From Pseudomonadota bacterium (GTDB taxonomy: Bacteria; Myxococcota; Myxococcia; Myxococcales; Anaeromyxobacteraceae), in contig JAEYZK010000175.1 of NCBI GenBank assembly GCA_023428085.1, forward strand, positions 1-30,403: a stretch of 30,403 bases of DNA. The letters run 5' to 3'. Position numbers and translations under genes: made by a program. The notes below the pieces were generated by a model. That model made no database searches, was not told the DNA's origin, and saw only the letters and a program-made list of their open reading frames with translations. Shown one piece after another: positions 7,907 to 15,614 of the stretch (the stretch's first letter is position 1; every line of letters begins with the position of its first letter).

Positions 7907-7935
7907 TTGACGCCCGGGGCCCTCCGGGCGATCCT
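7907..7935 (+). promoter_or_regulatory. Candidate promoter of the Cys-rich lipoprotein gene
   Basis: TTGACG (7907-7912) is followed after 17 bp by GATCCT (7930-7935). The spacing equals that of the metH promoter, and both share a GATC-type -10 region. Transcription would start only a few bases before the ATG at 7946, which suggests a very short or absent leader. The -10 match to consensus is poor. Confidence 0.3.
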
Positions 7936-7945
7936 CGCGCCCTTC

Positions 7946-8290
7946 ATGCGCCTCGCCCTCTCGCTCGCCGCAGTCGCCTGCGCGCTCGTCGCCTCCGGGT
8001 GCAGCACCGCCTGCAAGGAGCTCGGCGAGCGGCTCTGCGGCTGCACGGCGGTGGGCCAGACCCGGGCGGCGTGCGAGCGGAACGTGCAGAACGAGATCTC
8101 GCGGCTCAACCCGGACGACGACGCCCAGGAGGCCTGCGAGGCGAAGCTCGACACCTGCTGGGCGCCCGAGGGCGTCGACTTCTGCGACTGGACGGACGGC
8201 CGGTGCGGCAAGTCGGCCTGCGGGATGTCCGAGGAGCGCTGGGAAGAGCTCTCCGCGCCCGGCGGGCTCTGCGGCCCGCCGGCCGAGTAG
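7946..8290 (+). CDS. Small cysteine-rich lipoprotein, function unknown
   Basis: A 114-aa protein with a lipoprotein signal: hydrophobic residues 3-17, then lipobox V-A-S-G-C with the modified Cys at 19. The mature part has ten further cysteines (for example STAC, ERLCGC, RAAC, QEAC, LDTC, VDFC, GRC, SAC, GLC). Such spacing suggests several disulfides in the periplasm or on the outer membrane. Small Cys-rich lipoproteins of this style are common in myxobacteria, but I recognise no named family. I chose the ATG at 7946 because it gives a compact signal peptide. The gene ends 10 bp before the convergent radical-SAM gene. Confidence 0.75.
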   Translation: MRLALSLAAVACALVASGCSTACKELGERLCGCTAVGQTRAACERNVQNEISRLNPDDDAQEACEAKLDTCWAPEGVDFCDWTDGRCGKSACGMSEERWEELSAPGGLCGPPAE

Positions 8291-8300
8291 CCGCTGGCGT

Positions 8301-9368
8301 TCACGCCCGCGGTAGCCCCAGGTGCCGCCGGCCCCCGGCGCTCCGCTCCGCCTCGTCGAACCGGCCCGCGATCGTCGCGCCGCAGCGCGCGCACGCGGCG
8401 CCGCGCATCCGGATCCGCCGCACGGCGTGCCAGTCGCGCTCGATGACCGCCTCGCCGCACGAGGGGCACCACGTCGTCTGCCCGTCGGCGTCGTGCACGT
8501 TGCCCGTGTAGACGTAGCGGAGCCCCTCGCCGCGGGCGATCGCGCGCGCGCGGGTGAGCGTCGCCGGAGGCGTCGGCGGCCGATGGCGCAGCTTGAAGTC
8601 GGGGTGGAACGCGGTGAGGTGGAGCGGGACGTCCGGGCCCACGTGCTCGACGAGCCACCGCGCGAGCCGCGCCGTCTCCTCCGGCGCGTCGTTCTCGCCC
8701 GGGATGACGAGGTTCGTCACCTCGACCCAGGTGCGCGACTCCCTCGCGAGCCACTCCAGCGTCTCGAGGACCGGCCCGAGGTGGGCGAGCGTGATCCGCG
8801 CGTAGAACTGCTCGGTGAACGCCTTGAGATCGACGTTGGCCGCGTCCATGTGCGGGAAGATGTCCCGCCGGGCCTCCGCCCCGACGTAGCCCGCGGTGAC
8901 GAAGGCGGTGTAGAGCCCGGCCGCGTGCGCCGCCTCGGCGACCTCGATCGCGTACTCCGCCCAGATGACCGGGTCGTTGTAGGTGAAGGCGATCCCCGGC
9001 GCGCCCTCGGCCTTCGCGAGCGCCACGACCCGCTCCGGCGTCCAGCCGTCCGACGCGCGCTCGTCGCCGAGCTTCGCCTTGGAGATGTCCCAGTTCTGGC
9101 AGAAGCGGCAGCCGAGGTTGCACCCGGCGGTGCCGAACGAGAGCACGCTCGAGCCGGGCCGGAAGTGCGCGAGCGGCTTCTTCTCGATGGGATCGACCGC
9201 GAACCCGGTCGAGCGGCCCCAGGCGATCGAGACGAGCTTCCCGCCGCGGTTCTCGCGCACGTAACAGAACCCGGCCTGGCCGTCGCGGAGCCGGCAATCG
9301 CGCGGGCAGAGGGTGCACCGGACGCGGCCGTCGCCGGTCGGCTCCCAGTAGCGGGCCTCGCGGAGCAT
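8301..9368 (-). CDS. amrS: AmmeMemoRadiSam-system radical SAM enzyme (AmrS)
   Basis: A 355-aa radical-SAM protein. The N-terminal segment has C18, C21, C25 and C35 (CTLCPRDC ... FCYV). The radical-SAM cluster motif is C83-x3-C87-x2-C90 in GCNLGCRFCQNWD. A GIAFTYNDPVIWAEY segment is typical of the family. A C-terminal metal-knuckle region has CPSC and CARC pairs. This matches the enzyme usually found with AMMECR1 and MEMO1 homologues; the chemistry of that system is not established. Neither partner is encoded nearby. The ATG at 9368 lacks a good ribosome site (GGAGG is about 17 nt away), but the N-terminal sequence matches the family start. The gene is divergent from metH. Confidence 0.88.
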   Translation of the reverse strand: MLREARYWEPTGDGRVRCTLCPRDCRLRDGQAGFCYVRENRGGKLVSIAWGRSTGFAVDPIEKKPLAHFRPGSSVLSFGTAGCNLGCRFCQNWDISKAKLGDERASDGWTPERVVALAKAEGAPGIAFTYNDPVIWAEYAIEVAEAAHAAGLYTAFVTAGYVGAEARRDIFPHMDAANVDLKAFTEQFYARITLAHLGPVLETLEWLARESRTWVEVTNLVIPGENDAPEETARLARWLVEHVGPDVPLHLTAFHPDFKLRHRPPTPPATLTRARAIARGEGLRYVYTGNVHDADGQTTWCPSCGEAVIERDWHAVRRIRMRGAACARCGATIAGRFDEAERSAGGRRHLGLPRA

Positions 9369-9505
9369 GGAGGGAGTCTACCTCCGTCCCATCCGCCGTG
9401 CCGGATGCCGCGCAAGTGGAATTTCTCCTTTGGGCCCACCGACCTGGCGCCCGGGCGAACGCCAAAGTGGCGGTCATCCGTCAAACCGGATCGACGTCCG
9501 CGCGC

Positions 9506-9534
9506 TTGACAGGGGGAGGGGCGCCGCCTAGATC
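9506..9534 (+). promoter_or_regulatory. Promoter of metH
   Basis: A perfect -35 hexamer TTGACA (9506-9511) is followed by a 17-bp spacer and TAGATC (9529-9534) as the -10 element. The predicted start near 9541 lies about 28 nt before the first riboswitch stem, which supports the assignment. Confidence 0.6.
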
Positions 9535-9568
9535 CCGAGCAGGCGCCTCGTGATCGAGCGCGGGTGCC

Positions 9569-9624
9569 CGCGGCGATTTGAGGCAGATTGCGGCCGCGTG
9601 AGGCCAACCGCTAAAAAGCCTCCC
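9569..9624 (+). promoter_or_regulatory. SAM-II riboswitch upstream of metH
   Basis: The leader matches the SAM-II (SAM_alpha) consensus in sequence and fold. P1 is CGCGG (9569-9573) with CCGCG (9594-9598). The loop carries GATTT and GATTGC, and GTGA follows P1. The conserved GCTAAAAAG-type segment is CGCTAAAAAGCC (9610-9620). Pseudoknot pairing is present in two parts: GAGGC (9580-9584) with GCCTC (9618-9622), and GCGG (9590-9593) with CCGC (9608-9611). SAM-II is an H-type pseudoknot that binds S-adenosylmethionine and represses methionine-pathway genes; its place before metH fits exactly. It is known mainly from alphaproteobacteria. The metH start is about 55 nt downstream, farther than in many members, so the mechanism of control is not obvious. 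Confidence 0.88.
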
Positions 9625-9678
9625 GCAGGGCTGGCCGGCACGCCTCGCCGCCGCGCCCGGGGAGAAGCGAAACCGCAC

Positions 9679-12600
9679 GTGAACCTCCGCGATCTCATCG
9701 AGCGACGGCCCGTCGTGTTCGACGGCGCCATGGGCACCCAGATCCAGCGCCTCCAGCTCAAGGCCGCCGACTTCGGCGGCATGGAGGGTGCGAACGATCT
9801 CCTCGCGCTCACCCGGCCCGACGTCCTCGAGGACATCCACGCCCGCTACTTCGCGGCCGGCTGCGACATCGTCGAGACCAACACGTTCGGCTCGTCGCGC
9901 CTCAAGCTCGACGAGTACGGGATGGGCCACCGCACCCACGAGGTGAACCTCAAGGCCGCGCACCTCGCCCGCCGCGCCGCGGAGCGGTTCGCGACGCCCG
10001 ACCACCCGCGGTTCGTCGCCGGCTCGATCGGCCCGACCGGCATGCTGCCCTCGTCGTCGGATCCCGCGCTCGGCAACATCACGCCCGGCGCGCTCGAGGA
10101 GATCTTCCGCGAGCAGGCGCGCGGCCTCATCGAGGGCGGCGTGGACGCGATCATCATCGAGACCCAGCAGGACATGCTGGAGCTCCGGGCGGCGGTGCTG
10201 GGCGTGGACGCGGCCCGGCGGGAGGCGAAGCGCGACGTGTTCGTCATCGCGCAGCCGACGCTCATCGACCAGAACGGCCGCATGCTCCTCGGGACCGACA
10301 TCGGCTCGGCGCTCGCGACGCTCGAGCGGCTGCCCGTCGACTGCGTCGGCCTCAACTGCTCGACCGGCCCCGCGGAGATGCGGGCGTCGGTGAAGTACCT
10401 CGGCGAGCGGTGCGCGAAGTACGTCTCCGTCCTGCCCAACGCCGGCATGCCCGAGAACGAGGACGGGCGCGCGGTCTACAAGCTCTCCCCCGAGGCCCTC
10501 GCCGAGGCGCTCGCCCAGTTCGTCGCCGAGTACGGCGTGGACCTGGTGGGCGGCTGCTGCGGCACGACGCCGGACCACCTCGCCGCCGTGGTGGCGCGCC
10601 TCCGCGGCCTCACGCGCGCGTCGCGGACGCGCGGCGTCCCCGGGAACGAGCTCTCCTCGGCCATGAAGGCGGTGCCGCTCGAGATGGACCCGCGGCCGCT
10701 CGTCGTGGGGGAGCGGCTCAACAGCCAGGGTTCGCGCAAGGTGAAGGAGCTCCTCCTCGCCGACGACTACGCGGGCCTCGTCCAGATCGCCCGCGGCCAG
10801 GTCGAGGCGGGGGCGCACGTCCTCGACGTGTGCGTGGCGCTCAACGAGCGCGAGGACGAGGCGGCGCAGATGCGCACGCTCGTGAAGCTCCTCGCGCAGT
10901 CGGTGGACGCGCCGCTCATGATCGACTCCACCGAGGCGGACGTGGTGGAGGCCGCGCTCGCGACCTACCCGGGCCGCTGCATCGTCAACTCCGTGAACCT
11001 CGAGAAGTCGGGGGAGCGGGTGAAGAAGGTCCTGCCGCTCTGCGCGCGCTACGGCGCGGCGGTGGTGGCGATGACCATCGACGAGAAGGGGATGGCCCAG
11101 ACGGCCGAGCGCAAGGCGGAGATCGCGAAGCGCACGGTGGCCGTCGCGGCGGAGTACGGCCTCGGGCCGGAGAGCCTCGTCTTCGACGCGCTCACCTTCA
11201 CGCTCGCCACCGGCAGCCAGGAGTACCGGCACAGCGCGGTCGAGACCATCGAGGGGATCCGGCGGATCAAGGCGGAGAACCCCGGCGTGCTCACCACGCT
11301 CGGCGTCTCCAACGTCTCCTTCGGCCTCGCGAAGAGCGCGCGCGAGGTCGTGAACTCGGTCTTCCTCTTCCACGCGGTGAAGGCGGGGCTCGACCTCGCC
11401 ATCGTGAACCCCAAGGACATCCTCCCCTACCCGGCCATCCCGGAGGCGGAGCGGGTCCTCGCCGAGGACCTCGTCTTCGACCGGCGCGAGGACGCGCTCG
11501 CCCGGCTCATCGCGCACTTCGGCGAGAAGGGCCAGCCGGAGCGGGCCCCGGTCGATCCGCTCGCGGCGCTCGCCGGCCGGCCCGCCGAGGAGCGCATCCA
11601 CCAGCAGATCCTCCACCGCCGGCCCGACGGGATCGAGAAGCTCATCGACGAGGCCCTCACCCGGCACACGCCGGTCGAGGTGCTGAACACGGTGCTCCTG
11701 CCGGCGATGAAGGACGTCGGCGACCGGTTCGGCGCGGGCGAGCTCATCCTGCCGTTCGTGCTCCAGTCCGCCGAGGTGATGAAGAAGGCGGTCGCCCACC
11801 TCGAGCAGTTCCTCGAGCGCACCGAGGGGATGACCAAGGGCAACGTCGTGCTCGCCACCGTCTACGGCGACGTCCACGACATCGGCAAGAACCTCGTGAA
11901 GACCATCCTCTCGAACAACGGCTTCACCGTGCACGACCTCGGCAAGCAGGTCCCGGTGGCGACGATCCTCGAGAAGGCGGTCGAGGTGAAGGCCGACGCC
12001 ATCGGCCTCTCCGCGCTCCTCGTCTCGACCTCGAAGCAGATGCCGTTCTGCGTCGAGGAGCTGCACCGGCGGGAGCTCACCTTCCCGGTGATCATCGGGG
12101 GCGCCGCGATCAACCGGCGGTTCGGCTACAAGGCCCACTTCGCGCAGGACGGCAAGGCCTACGCGGGCGGCGTCTTCTACGCGAAGGACGCGTTCGAGGG
12201 GCTCGAGATCGTGGAGGCGCTCGTCGATCCCGCGAAGCGCGCGCCCCTGAAGCAGACGGTGCTGGAGAAGGCGACCGCCGACCGGAACCGCCCCCCGGAC
12301 GCCCCGCTGCCCGCCGCCCCGACGAAGCGGACCGGCTCGGTCGGCCCGGCCGCGAAGATCCCGACCCCGCCGTTCTGGGGCACGCGGGTGGTCTCCGCCG
12401 GCGCGATCGCGCTCGCCGACGTTTGGCCCCACCTCGATCTCGCCGAGCTCTTCAAGCTCCAGTGGGGCGTGAAGGCCAAGGGGGCCGAGTACGAGCGGCT
12501 CATCCGGGAGGAGTTCGGGCCGAAGCTCGAGGCGCTCAAGGCCGAGGCCGCCCAGCGCGGGTGGCTCACGCCCAAGGTCGTCTACGGCTACTTCCCGTGC

Positions 12601-13128
12601 CACGCCGAGGGGAACGACCTCGTCGTGCTCGACCCCGGGAGCCGCCGGTCCGCGCTCGCACGCCTGAAATTCCCGCGGCAGCCGGACGACCGGAACCTCT
12701 GCCTGGCGGACTACTTCCGCGAGGAGCCCGGCTCGGACGTCGTCGCGTTCCAGGTCGTCACCATGGGGGACCACGCCACCGGGCTCGCGGCCGAGGCGCA
12801 GGACAAGGGCGACTACACCCGCGCGCTGTTCCTCCACGGCCTCGCCGTCGAGGCCGCCGAGGCGCTCGCCGACCACTGGCACGTCCGCGTCCGCAAGGAG
12901 CTCGGCCTGGTCGAGAACCAGGGGAAGCGCTACTCGCCGGGCTACCCCTCCTGGCCCGAGCTCGCGGACCAGGCGGAGGTCTGGAAGCTGCTCGAGCCCG
13001 ACCGGACCATCGGCGTCACGCTGACCGAGGCGCACCAGATGGTGCCGGAGCAGTCCACGAGCGCCGTGGTGCTCCACCACCCCGAGGCGATCTACTACCT
13101 CGTGCGCGGACTGCAGGCGGCGGGGTAG
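9679..13128 (+). CDS. metH: Cobalamin-dependent methionine synthase MetH
   Basis: A 1149-aa multi-domain enzyme that transfers methyl from methyltetrahydrofolate to homocysteine via methylcobalamin. Domains in order: homocysteine-binding domain with DGAMGT near residue 14 and zinc ligands in GLNC (about 225) and GGCCGTTPDH (about 290); pterin-binding domain (about 330-600) with LDVCVALNERED and IVNSVNLE; cobalamin-binding domain with DVHDIGKN (His about 733); and the SAM-dependent reactivation domain (about 907-1149) with SPGYPSWPE. It is slightly shorter than E. coli MetH. The GTG at 9679 is my choice. The in-frame ATG at 9550 lies before the riboswitch and would translate through it. GGGGAG lies about 14 nt before the GTG, a long spacing. 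It is probably a single-gene unit under SAM-II control. Confidence 0.95.
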   Translation: MNLRDLIERRPVVFDGAMGTQIQRLQLKAADFGGMEGANDLLALTRPDVLEDIHARYFAAGCDIVETNTFGSSRLKLDEYGMGHRTHEVNLKAAHLARRAAERFATPDHPRFVAGSIGPTGMLPSSSDPALGNITPGALEEIFREQARGLIEGGVDAIIIETQQDMLELRAAVLGVDAARREAKRDVFVIAQPTLIDQNGRMLLGTDIGSALATLERLPVDCVGLNCSTGPAEMRASVKYLGERCAKYVSVLPNAGMPENEDGRAVYKLSPEALAEALAQFVAEYGVDLVGGCCGTTPDHLAAVVARLRGLTRASRTRGVPGNELSSAMKAVPLEMDPRPLVVGERLNSQGSRKVKELLLADDYAGLVQIARGQVEAGAHVLDVCVALNEREDEAAQMRTLVKLLAQSVDAPLMIDSTEADVVEAALATYPGRCIVNSVNLEKSGERVKKVLPLCARYGAAVVAMTIDEKGMAQTAERKAEIAKRTVAVAAEYGLGPESLVFDALTFTLATGSQEYRHSAVETIEGIRRIKAENPGVLTTLGVSNVSFGLAKSAREVVNSVFLFHAVKAGLDLAIVNPKDILPYPAIPEAERVLAEDLVFDRREDALARLIAHFGEKGQPERAPVDPLAALAGRPAEERIHQQILHRRPDGIEKLIDEALTRHTPVEVLNTVLLPAMKDVGDRFGAGELILPFVLQSAEVMKKAVAHLEQFLERTEGMTKGNVVLATVYGDVHDIGKNLVKTILSNNGFTVHDLGKQVPVATILEKAVEVKADAIGLSALLVSTSKQMPFCVEELHRRELTFPVIIGGAAINRRFGYKAHFAQDGKAYAGGVFYAKDAFEGLEIVEALVDPAKRAPLKQTVLEKATADRNRPPDAPLPAAPTKRTGSVGPAAKIPTPPFWGTRVVSAGAIALADVWPHLDLAELFKLQWGVKAKGAEYERLIREEFGPKLEALKAEAAQRGWLTPKVVYGYFPCHAEGNDLVVLDPGSRRSALARLKFPRQPDDRNLCLADYFREEPGSDVVAFQVVTMGDHATGLAAEAQDKGDYTRALFLHGLAVEAAEALADHWHVRVRKELGLVENQGKRYSPGYPSWPELADQAEVWKLLEPDRTIGVTLTEAHQMVPEQSTSAVVLHHPEAIYYLVRGLQAAG

Positions 13129-13275
13129 CCGCCGCCCCGGGTGGCCGGGGGTGTCCCGCCCAACCCTCGGGTCCGGGCCCACCCCTGCCCGCATCCGCGC
13201 CGAACCGTGGCTCCAGGCGACCCTGCGCGATCCCCTGCTCCGGGAACGCTCCGTGCAAGGTTCGCCCGTGGTGAA

Positions 13276-13299
13276 GCAGCGATCGTCTCCCATCGCTGC
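13276..13299 (+). promoter_or_regulatory. Leader hairpin before the first barrel gene
   Basis: GCAGCGAT (13276-13283) pairs perfectly with ATCGCTGC (13292-13299) around an 8-nt loop, 27 nt before the ATG at 13327. The box CGTGCAAGG-T-TCGCC (13252-13266) lies just upstream. An almost identical box (14031-14045, one change) precedes the second barrel gene, where GCTCGC/GCGAGC forms a shorter hairpin (14039-14054). This may be an mRNA-stability element or a regulatory leader. Confidence 0.45.
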
Positions 13300-13326
13300 A
13301 CACCCACACACAAGGAGCTCACACCG

Positions 13327-13947
13327 ATGCGCACGCTTGCAAGGTTCGCCGTTCTCGCCGTCCTCTTCGCTCCCACCCTCGCCTCCGCGCAGCTGAGCCT
13401 CGGCGCGCGGCTGGGCTACGGCCTCGCGATGGGCGAGGCCGTGGAGGACGGTGATCTCTCCGATGGCATCAAGGCCCAGATCCCGCTCCAGCTCGACGTC
13501 GGCTACCGCCTGACGCCGGCGTTCACGCTGGGTGGCTACTTCTCCGCCGGCATCGGCCTGGCGGGCGACGAATTCCAGGAGATCTGCGACCAGGATGGCG
13601 TCGACTGCTCCCTGCGCGTGTACCGGCTGGGCCTGCAGGCGGAGTACGCCTTCAAGGGCGCCTCGATGTCGCCGTGGATCGGCGCTGGCATCGGCTATGA
13701 GTGGGCGAAGATCAAGGCCGAAGCTGGCAGCGAGGAGCTCGAGATGACCTTCAAGGGCTTCGAGTTCCTCAACCTGCAGGGCGGCGTCGACTGGAAGGTC
13801 GGCTCGAAGTTCCTGGTCGGTCCCTTCGCGATGCTCAGCATCGGCCAGTACTCGAAGGGCTCCCAGGATGGTGAGGACATGGACATCGAGGACAAGGGCG
13901 TCCACGAGTGGCTGCAGTTCGGCGTCCGCGGCCGGTTCGACCTGTAG
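13327..13947 (+). CDS. Outer-membrane beta-barrel protein, first of a tandem pair
   Basis: A 206-aa exported protein. A signal peptide ends at about residue 22 (L-A-S-A-Q). The mature part is made of alternating amphipathic strands with barrel-type segments such as SLGARLGYGLAMG, LDVGYRLTPAFTLGGYF, SPWIGAGIGYEW and LQGGVDWKVG, and it ends in GVRGRFDL with a near-terminal aromatic residue. This is the OmpA/OmpW-like small eight-strand style; no C-terminal peptidoglycan domain is present. A Cys pair (ICDQDGVDC) probably forms a loop disulfide. AAGGAG lies 9 nt before the ATG. The ligand or role is unknown. It is a clear paralogue of the next gene, with equal length. Confidence 0.8.
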   Translation: MRTLARFAVLAVLFAPTLASAQLSLGARLGYGLAMGEAVEDGDLSDGIKAQIPLQLDVGYRLTPAFTLGGYFSAGIGLAGDEFQEICDQDGVDCSLRVYRLGLQAEYAFKGASMSPWIGAGIGYEWAKIKAEAGSEELEMTFKGFEFLNLQGGVDWKVGSKFLVGPFAMLSIGQYSKGSQDGEDMDIEDKGVHEWLQFGVRGRFDL

Positions 13948-13971
13948 CCGACGTTCGCACTCCGTGAAGGA

Positions 13972-14000
13972 GCGGCGGCCGCCCTCCGGGCGCCCGCCGC
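13972..14000 (+). terminator. Terminator-like hairpin after the first barrel gene
   Basis: GCGGCGG (13972-13978) pairs with CCGCCGC (13994-14000), and CGCCC (13980-13984) pairs with GGGCG (13988-13992), with one C-C mismatch and a TCC loop. GTTTC follows. It begins 24 bp after the stop codon and has the same TCC-type loop as the hairpin after the second copy. Confidence 0.65.
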
Positions 14001-14084
14001 GTTTCGAGGATGTTGCCATGCGCCGGTGCCCGTGCAAGGCTCGCCGGCGCGAGCAACCTCCTCACGCCCAAAGGAACTGAGCCG

Positions 14085-14705
14085 ATGCGCATGCGTTCGA
14101 TCCTCGCGGTCCTCGTGGTCCTCCTCGCCCCCACGCTCGCCTCCGCGCAGCTGAGCCTCGGGCCGCGCACGGGGTACGCCATCGCGATGGGGGAGGCGGC
14201 GGAGGGCGAAGACCTCGCCGACCTCATCAACGGCCAGATCCCATTCCAGTTCGACATCGGCTACCGCGTCACGCCCGCCATCACGGTCGGCGGCTACGTC
14301 TCCGCAGCCGTCGGCGTCCTCGGCGAGAACTTCGAGGACTTCTGTGACGAGGACGGGGTCGAGTGCGGAGCGGCCTTGCTCCGGCTCGGCCTGCAGGTCG
14401 ACTACCGCTTCCTCGGCGGGTCGGCGACGCCGTGGATCGGGGCCGGCATCGGCTACGAGTGGCTGCGGATCCGCATAGACAACAACGGGTCGCGGTCGGA
14501 GCTCAAGCTCCACGGCGCCGAGCTCCTGAACCTGCAGGGCGGCGTCGAGTGGAAGCTCGGCGGGCCGTTCTCGCTCGGCCCCTTCGCGATGCTGAGCATC
14601 GCGCGATACTCGGCGGCCGAGATCGACGGCGATGGCGAGGACCTCGACGACAAGGGGCTGCACCAGTGGCTGGAGCTCGGCGTCCGCGGCCGGTTCGACC
14701 TGTAG
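14085..14705 (+). CDS. Outer-membrane beta-barrel protein, second of a tandem pair
   Basis: A 206-aa exported protein, exactly the length of its upstream neighbour and more than half identical by eye. They share APTLASAQLSLG at the cleavage site, the loop Cys pair (here FCDEDGVEC), PWIGAGIGYEW, FAMLSI and the C-terminal GVRGRFDL. Differences cluster in predicted outer loops (for example IDNNGSRSELKLHG against EAGSEELEMTFKG) and at strand faces, as expected for barrels diverging in surface or ligand contacts. AAGGAA lies 8 nt before the ATG at 14085. Each copy has its own leader and terminator hairpin, so they may be separately expressed. Duplication of a whole transcription unit is the simplest origin. 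Confidence 0.8.
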   Translation: MRMRSILAVLVVLLAPTLASAQLSLGPRTGYAIAMGEAAEGEDLADLINGQIPFQFDIGYRVTPAITVGGYVSAAVGVLGENFEDFCDEDGVECGAALLRLGLQVDYRFLGGSATPWIGAGIGYEWLRIRIDNNGSRSELKLHGAELLNLQGGVEWKLGGPFSLGPFAMLSIARYSAAEIDGDGEDLDDKGLHQWLELGVRGRFDL

Positions 14706-14735
14706 CCCTCGGCGCGCGCAGCGCGTGAAGGCACC

Positions 14736-14761
14736 GACGGCCGCCCTCCCGGGCGGCCGTC
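14736..14761. terminator. Terminator hairpin between the second barrel gene and the LEA14-like gene
   Basis: GACGGCCGCCC (14736-14746) and GGGCGGCCGTC (14751-14761) form a perfect 11-bp stem with a 4-nt loop. TCCGTTTC follows on the plus strand. It lies between two convergent genes and could end transcription from both sides. Confidence 0.8.
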
Positions 14762-14789
14762 TCCGTTTCAGGCTCCCGCGCGGCGCGGC

Positions 14790-15614
14790 CTACCGCAGCT
14801 TGAGCTCGGAGCCGAGCTCGACCGGCAGCCGGGCGCCGGCCAGGTCGGCCTCGCCCTTGATGCCGACGGGCACCGCGGCACCGCGCGCGAGCTGCTGCCC
14901 GGCGCGGCCGGCCTCGGCGAGGTCGAGGTCGATCGGGATCGTCACCACCGCGCTCCCGTTCCCGCGCACCGGGGCGAGGCTCCGGTTCTCGACGCGCGCC
15001 ACGCGCGACGACCCGAGCGAGAGCGCGGCGTCGAGCCGCCCGGCCGGCAGCGGGAACACGTTCGGGTTCGCGATCCGCAGCTTGAGGTCGAGCGCGAGGC
15101 GCGTGAGCGAGAACGACCGGATCGCCAGCCCATCGAGCGAGAAGCGCGGCATCTTCGGGAGCGCGAGCGTGTCCTGGTGCGACACGGGGAGGTCGAGGAC
15201 GCCGAGCGGCGTGTTCACGCCGACCGAGCCCGCGAGCCGGTAGTGGACCGAGTCCCGCTTCCCCGCGAGGGAGGCGATGCCGGGCACGTCGCGGAACCGG
15301 ACGCGGGCGGTGAAGGTGAGCGGGACCTTCTTCTGCGCGGGGAGCGCGAGGCCGCCGGGCGCGTCCCCCGTGAGGACGCGCGTCCCCTCCATCTCGATGC
15401 CGTAGGTGATCCGCGCGACCTCGAGGCCGAACGCGTTCCGGTTCTCGACGTCCATGTTGAAGCCGAGCGTCACCCCCTCGAGGTCGAACGAGCGGACGTC
15501 CACCGACTTGAAGGTGAGCCGGGGCGGGTCGATCGCCGCCGCCGCCAGCTTGCCCACCTCGGCGCATCCGGAGAGGACGGCCACCGCTCCCACCACCACC
15601 ACGAGTGCACGCAT
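14790..15614 (-). CDS. LEA14/WHy-type lipoprotein with two repeats
   Basis: A 274-aa protein with lipobox V-L-S-G-C (Cys17). The mature protein has two related halves, each of the LEA type 2/WHy fold. The first carries FDLEGVTLGFNMDVENRNAFGLEV (about 43-66), the second FSLTRLALDLKLRIANPNVFPLPAG (about 168-192). The N-rich motif N-x-N/P-x-F is the WHy hallmark. Proteins of this family are linked to desiccation or stress tolerance in plants and some bacteria; here an envelope-anchored role is inferred. A GGGA-type ribosome site precedes the ATG at 15614. It is convergent with the barrel genes and divergent from dnaB. Confidence 0.8.
   Translation of the reverse strand: MRALVVVVGAVAVLSGCAEVGKLAAAAIDPPRLTFKSVDVRSFDLEGVTLGFNMDVENRNAFGLEVARITYGIEMEGTRVLTGDAPGGLALPAQKKVPLTFTARVRFRDVPGIASLAGKRDSVHYRLAGSVGVNTPLGVLDLPVSHQDTLALPKMPRFSLDGLAIRSFSLTRLALDLKLRIANPNVFPLPAGRLDAALSLGSSRVARVENRSLAPVRGNGSAVVTIPIDLDLAEAGRAGQQLARGAAVPVGIKGEADLAGARLPVELGSELKLR

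Noticed and set aside
9550..9678. Upstream ATG extension of metH
   Set aside because: It has no ribosome site, its residues do not match the family, and it overlaps the SAM-II aptamer.
9481..14037. Minus-strand ORF of 1518 codons opposite metH and the barrel genes
   Set aside because: It is a shadow caused by high-GC codon bias: Leu/Arg/Asp/Glu/Val-rich, without domains, and the plus strand holds clear metH, two barrel genes and the riboswitch.
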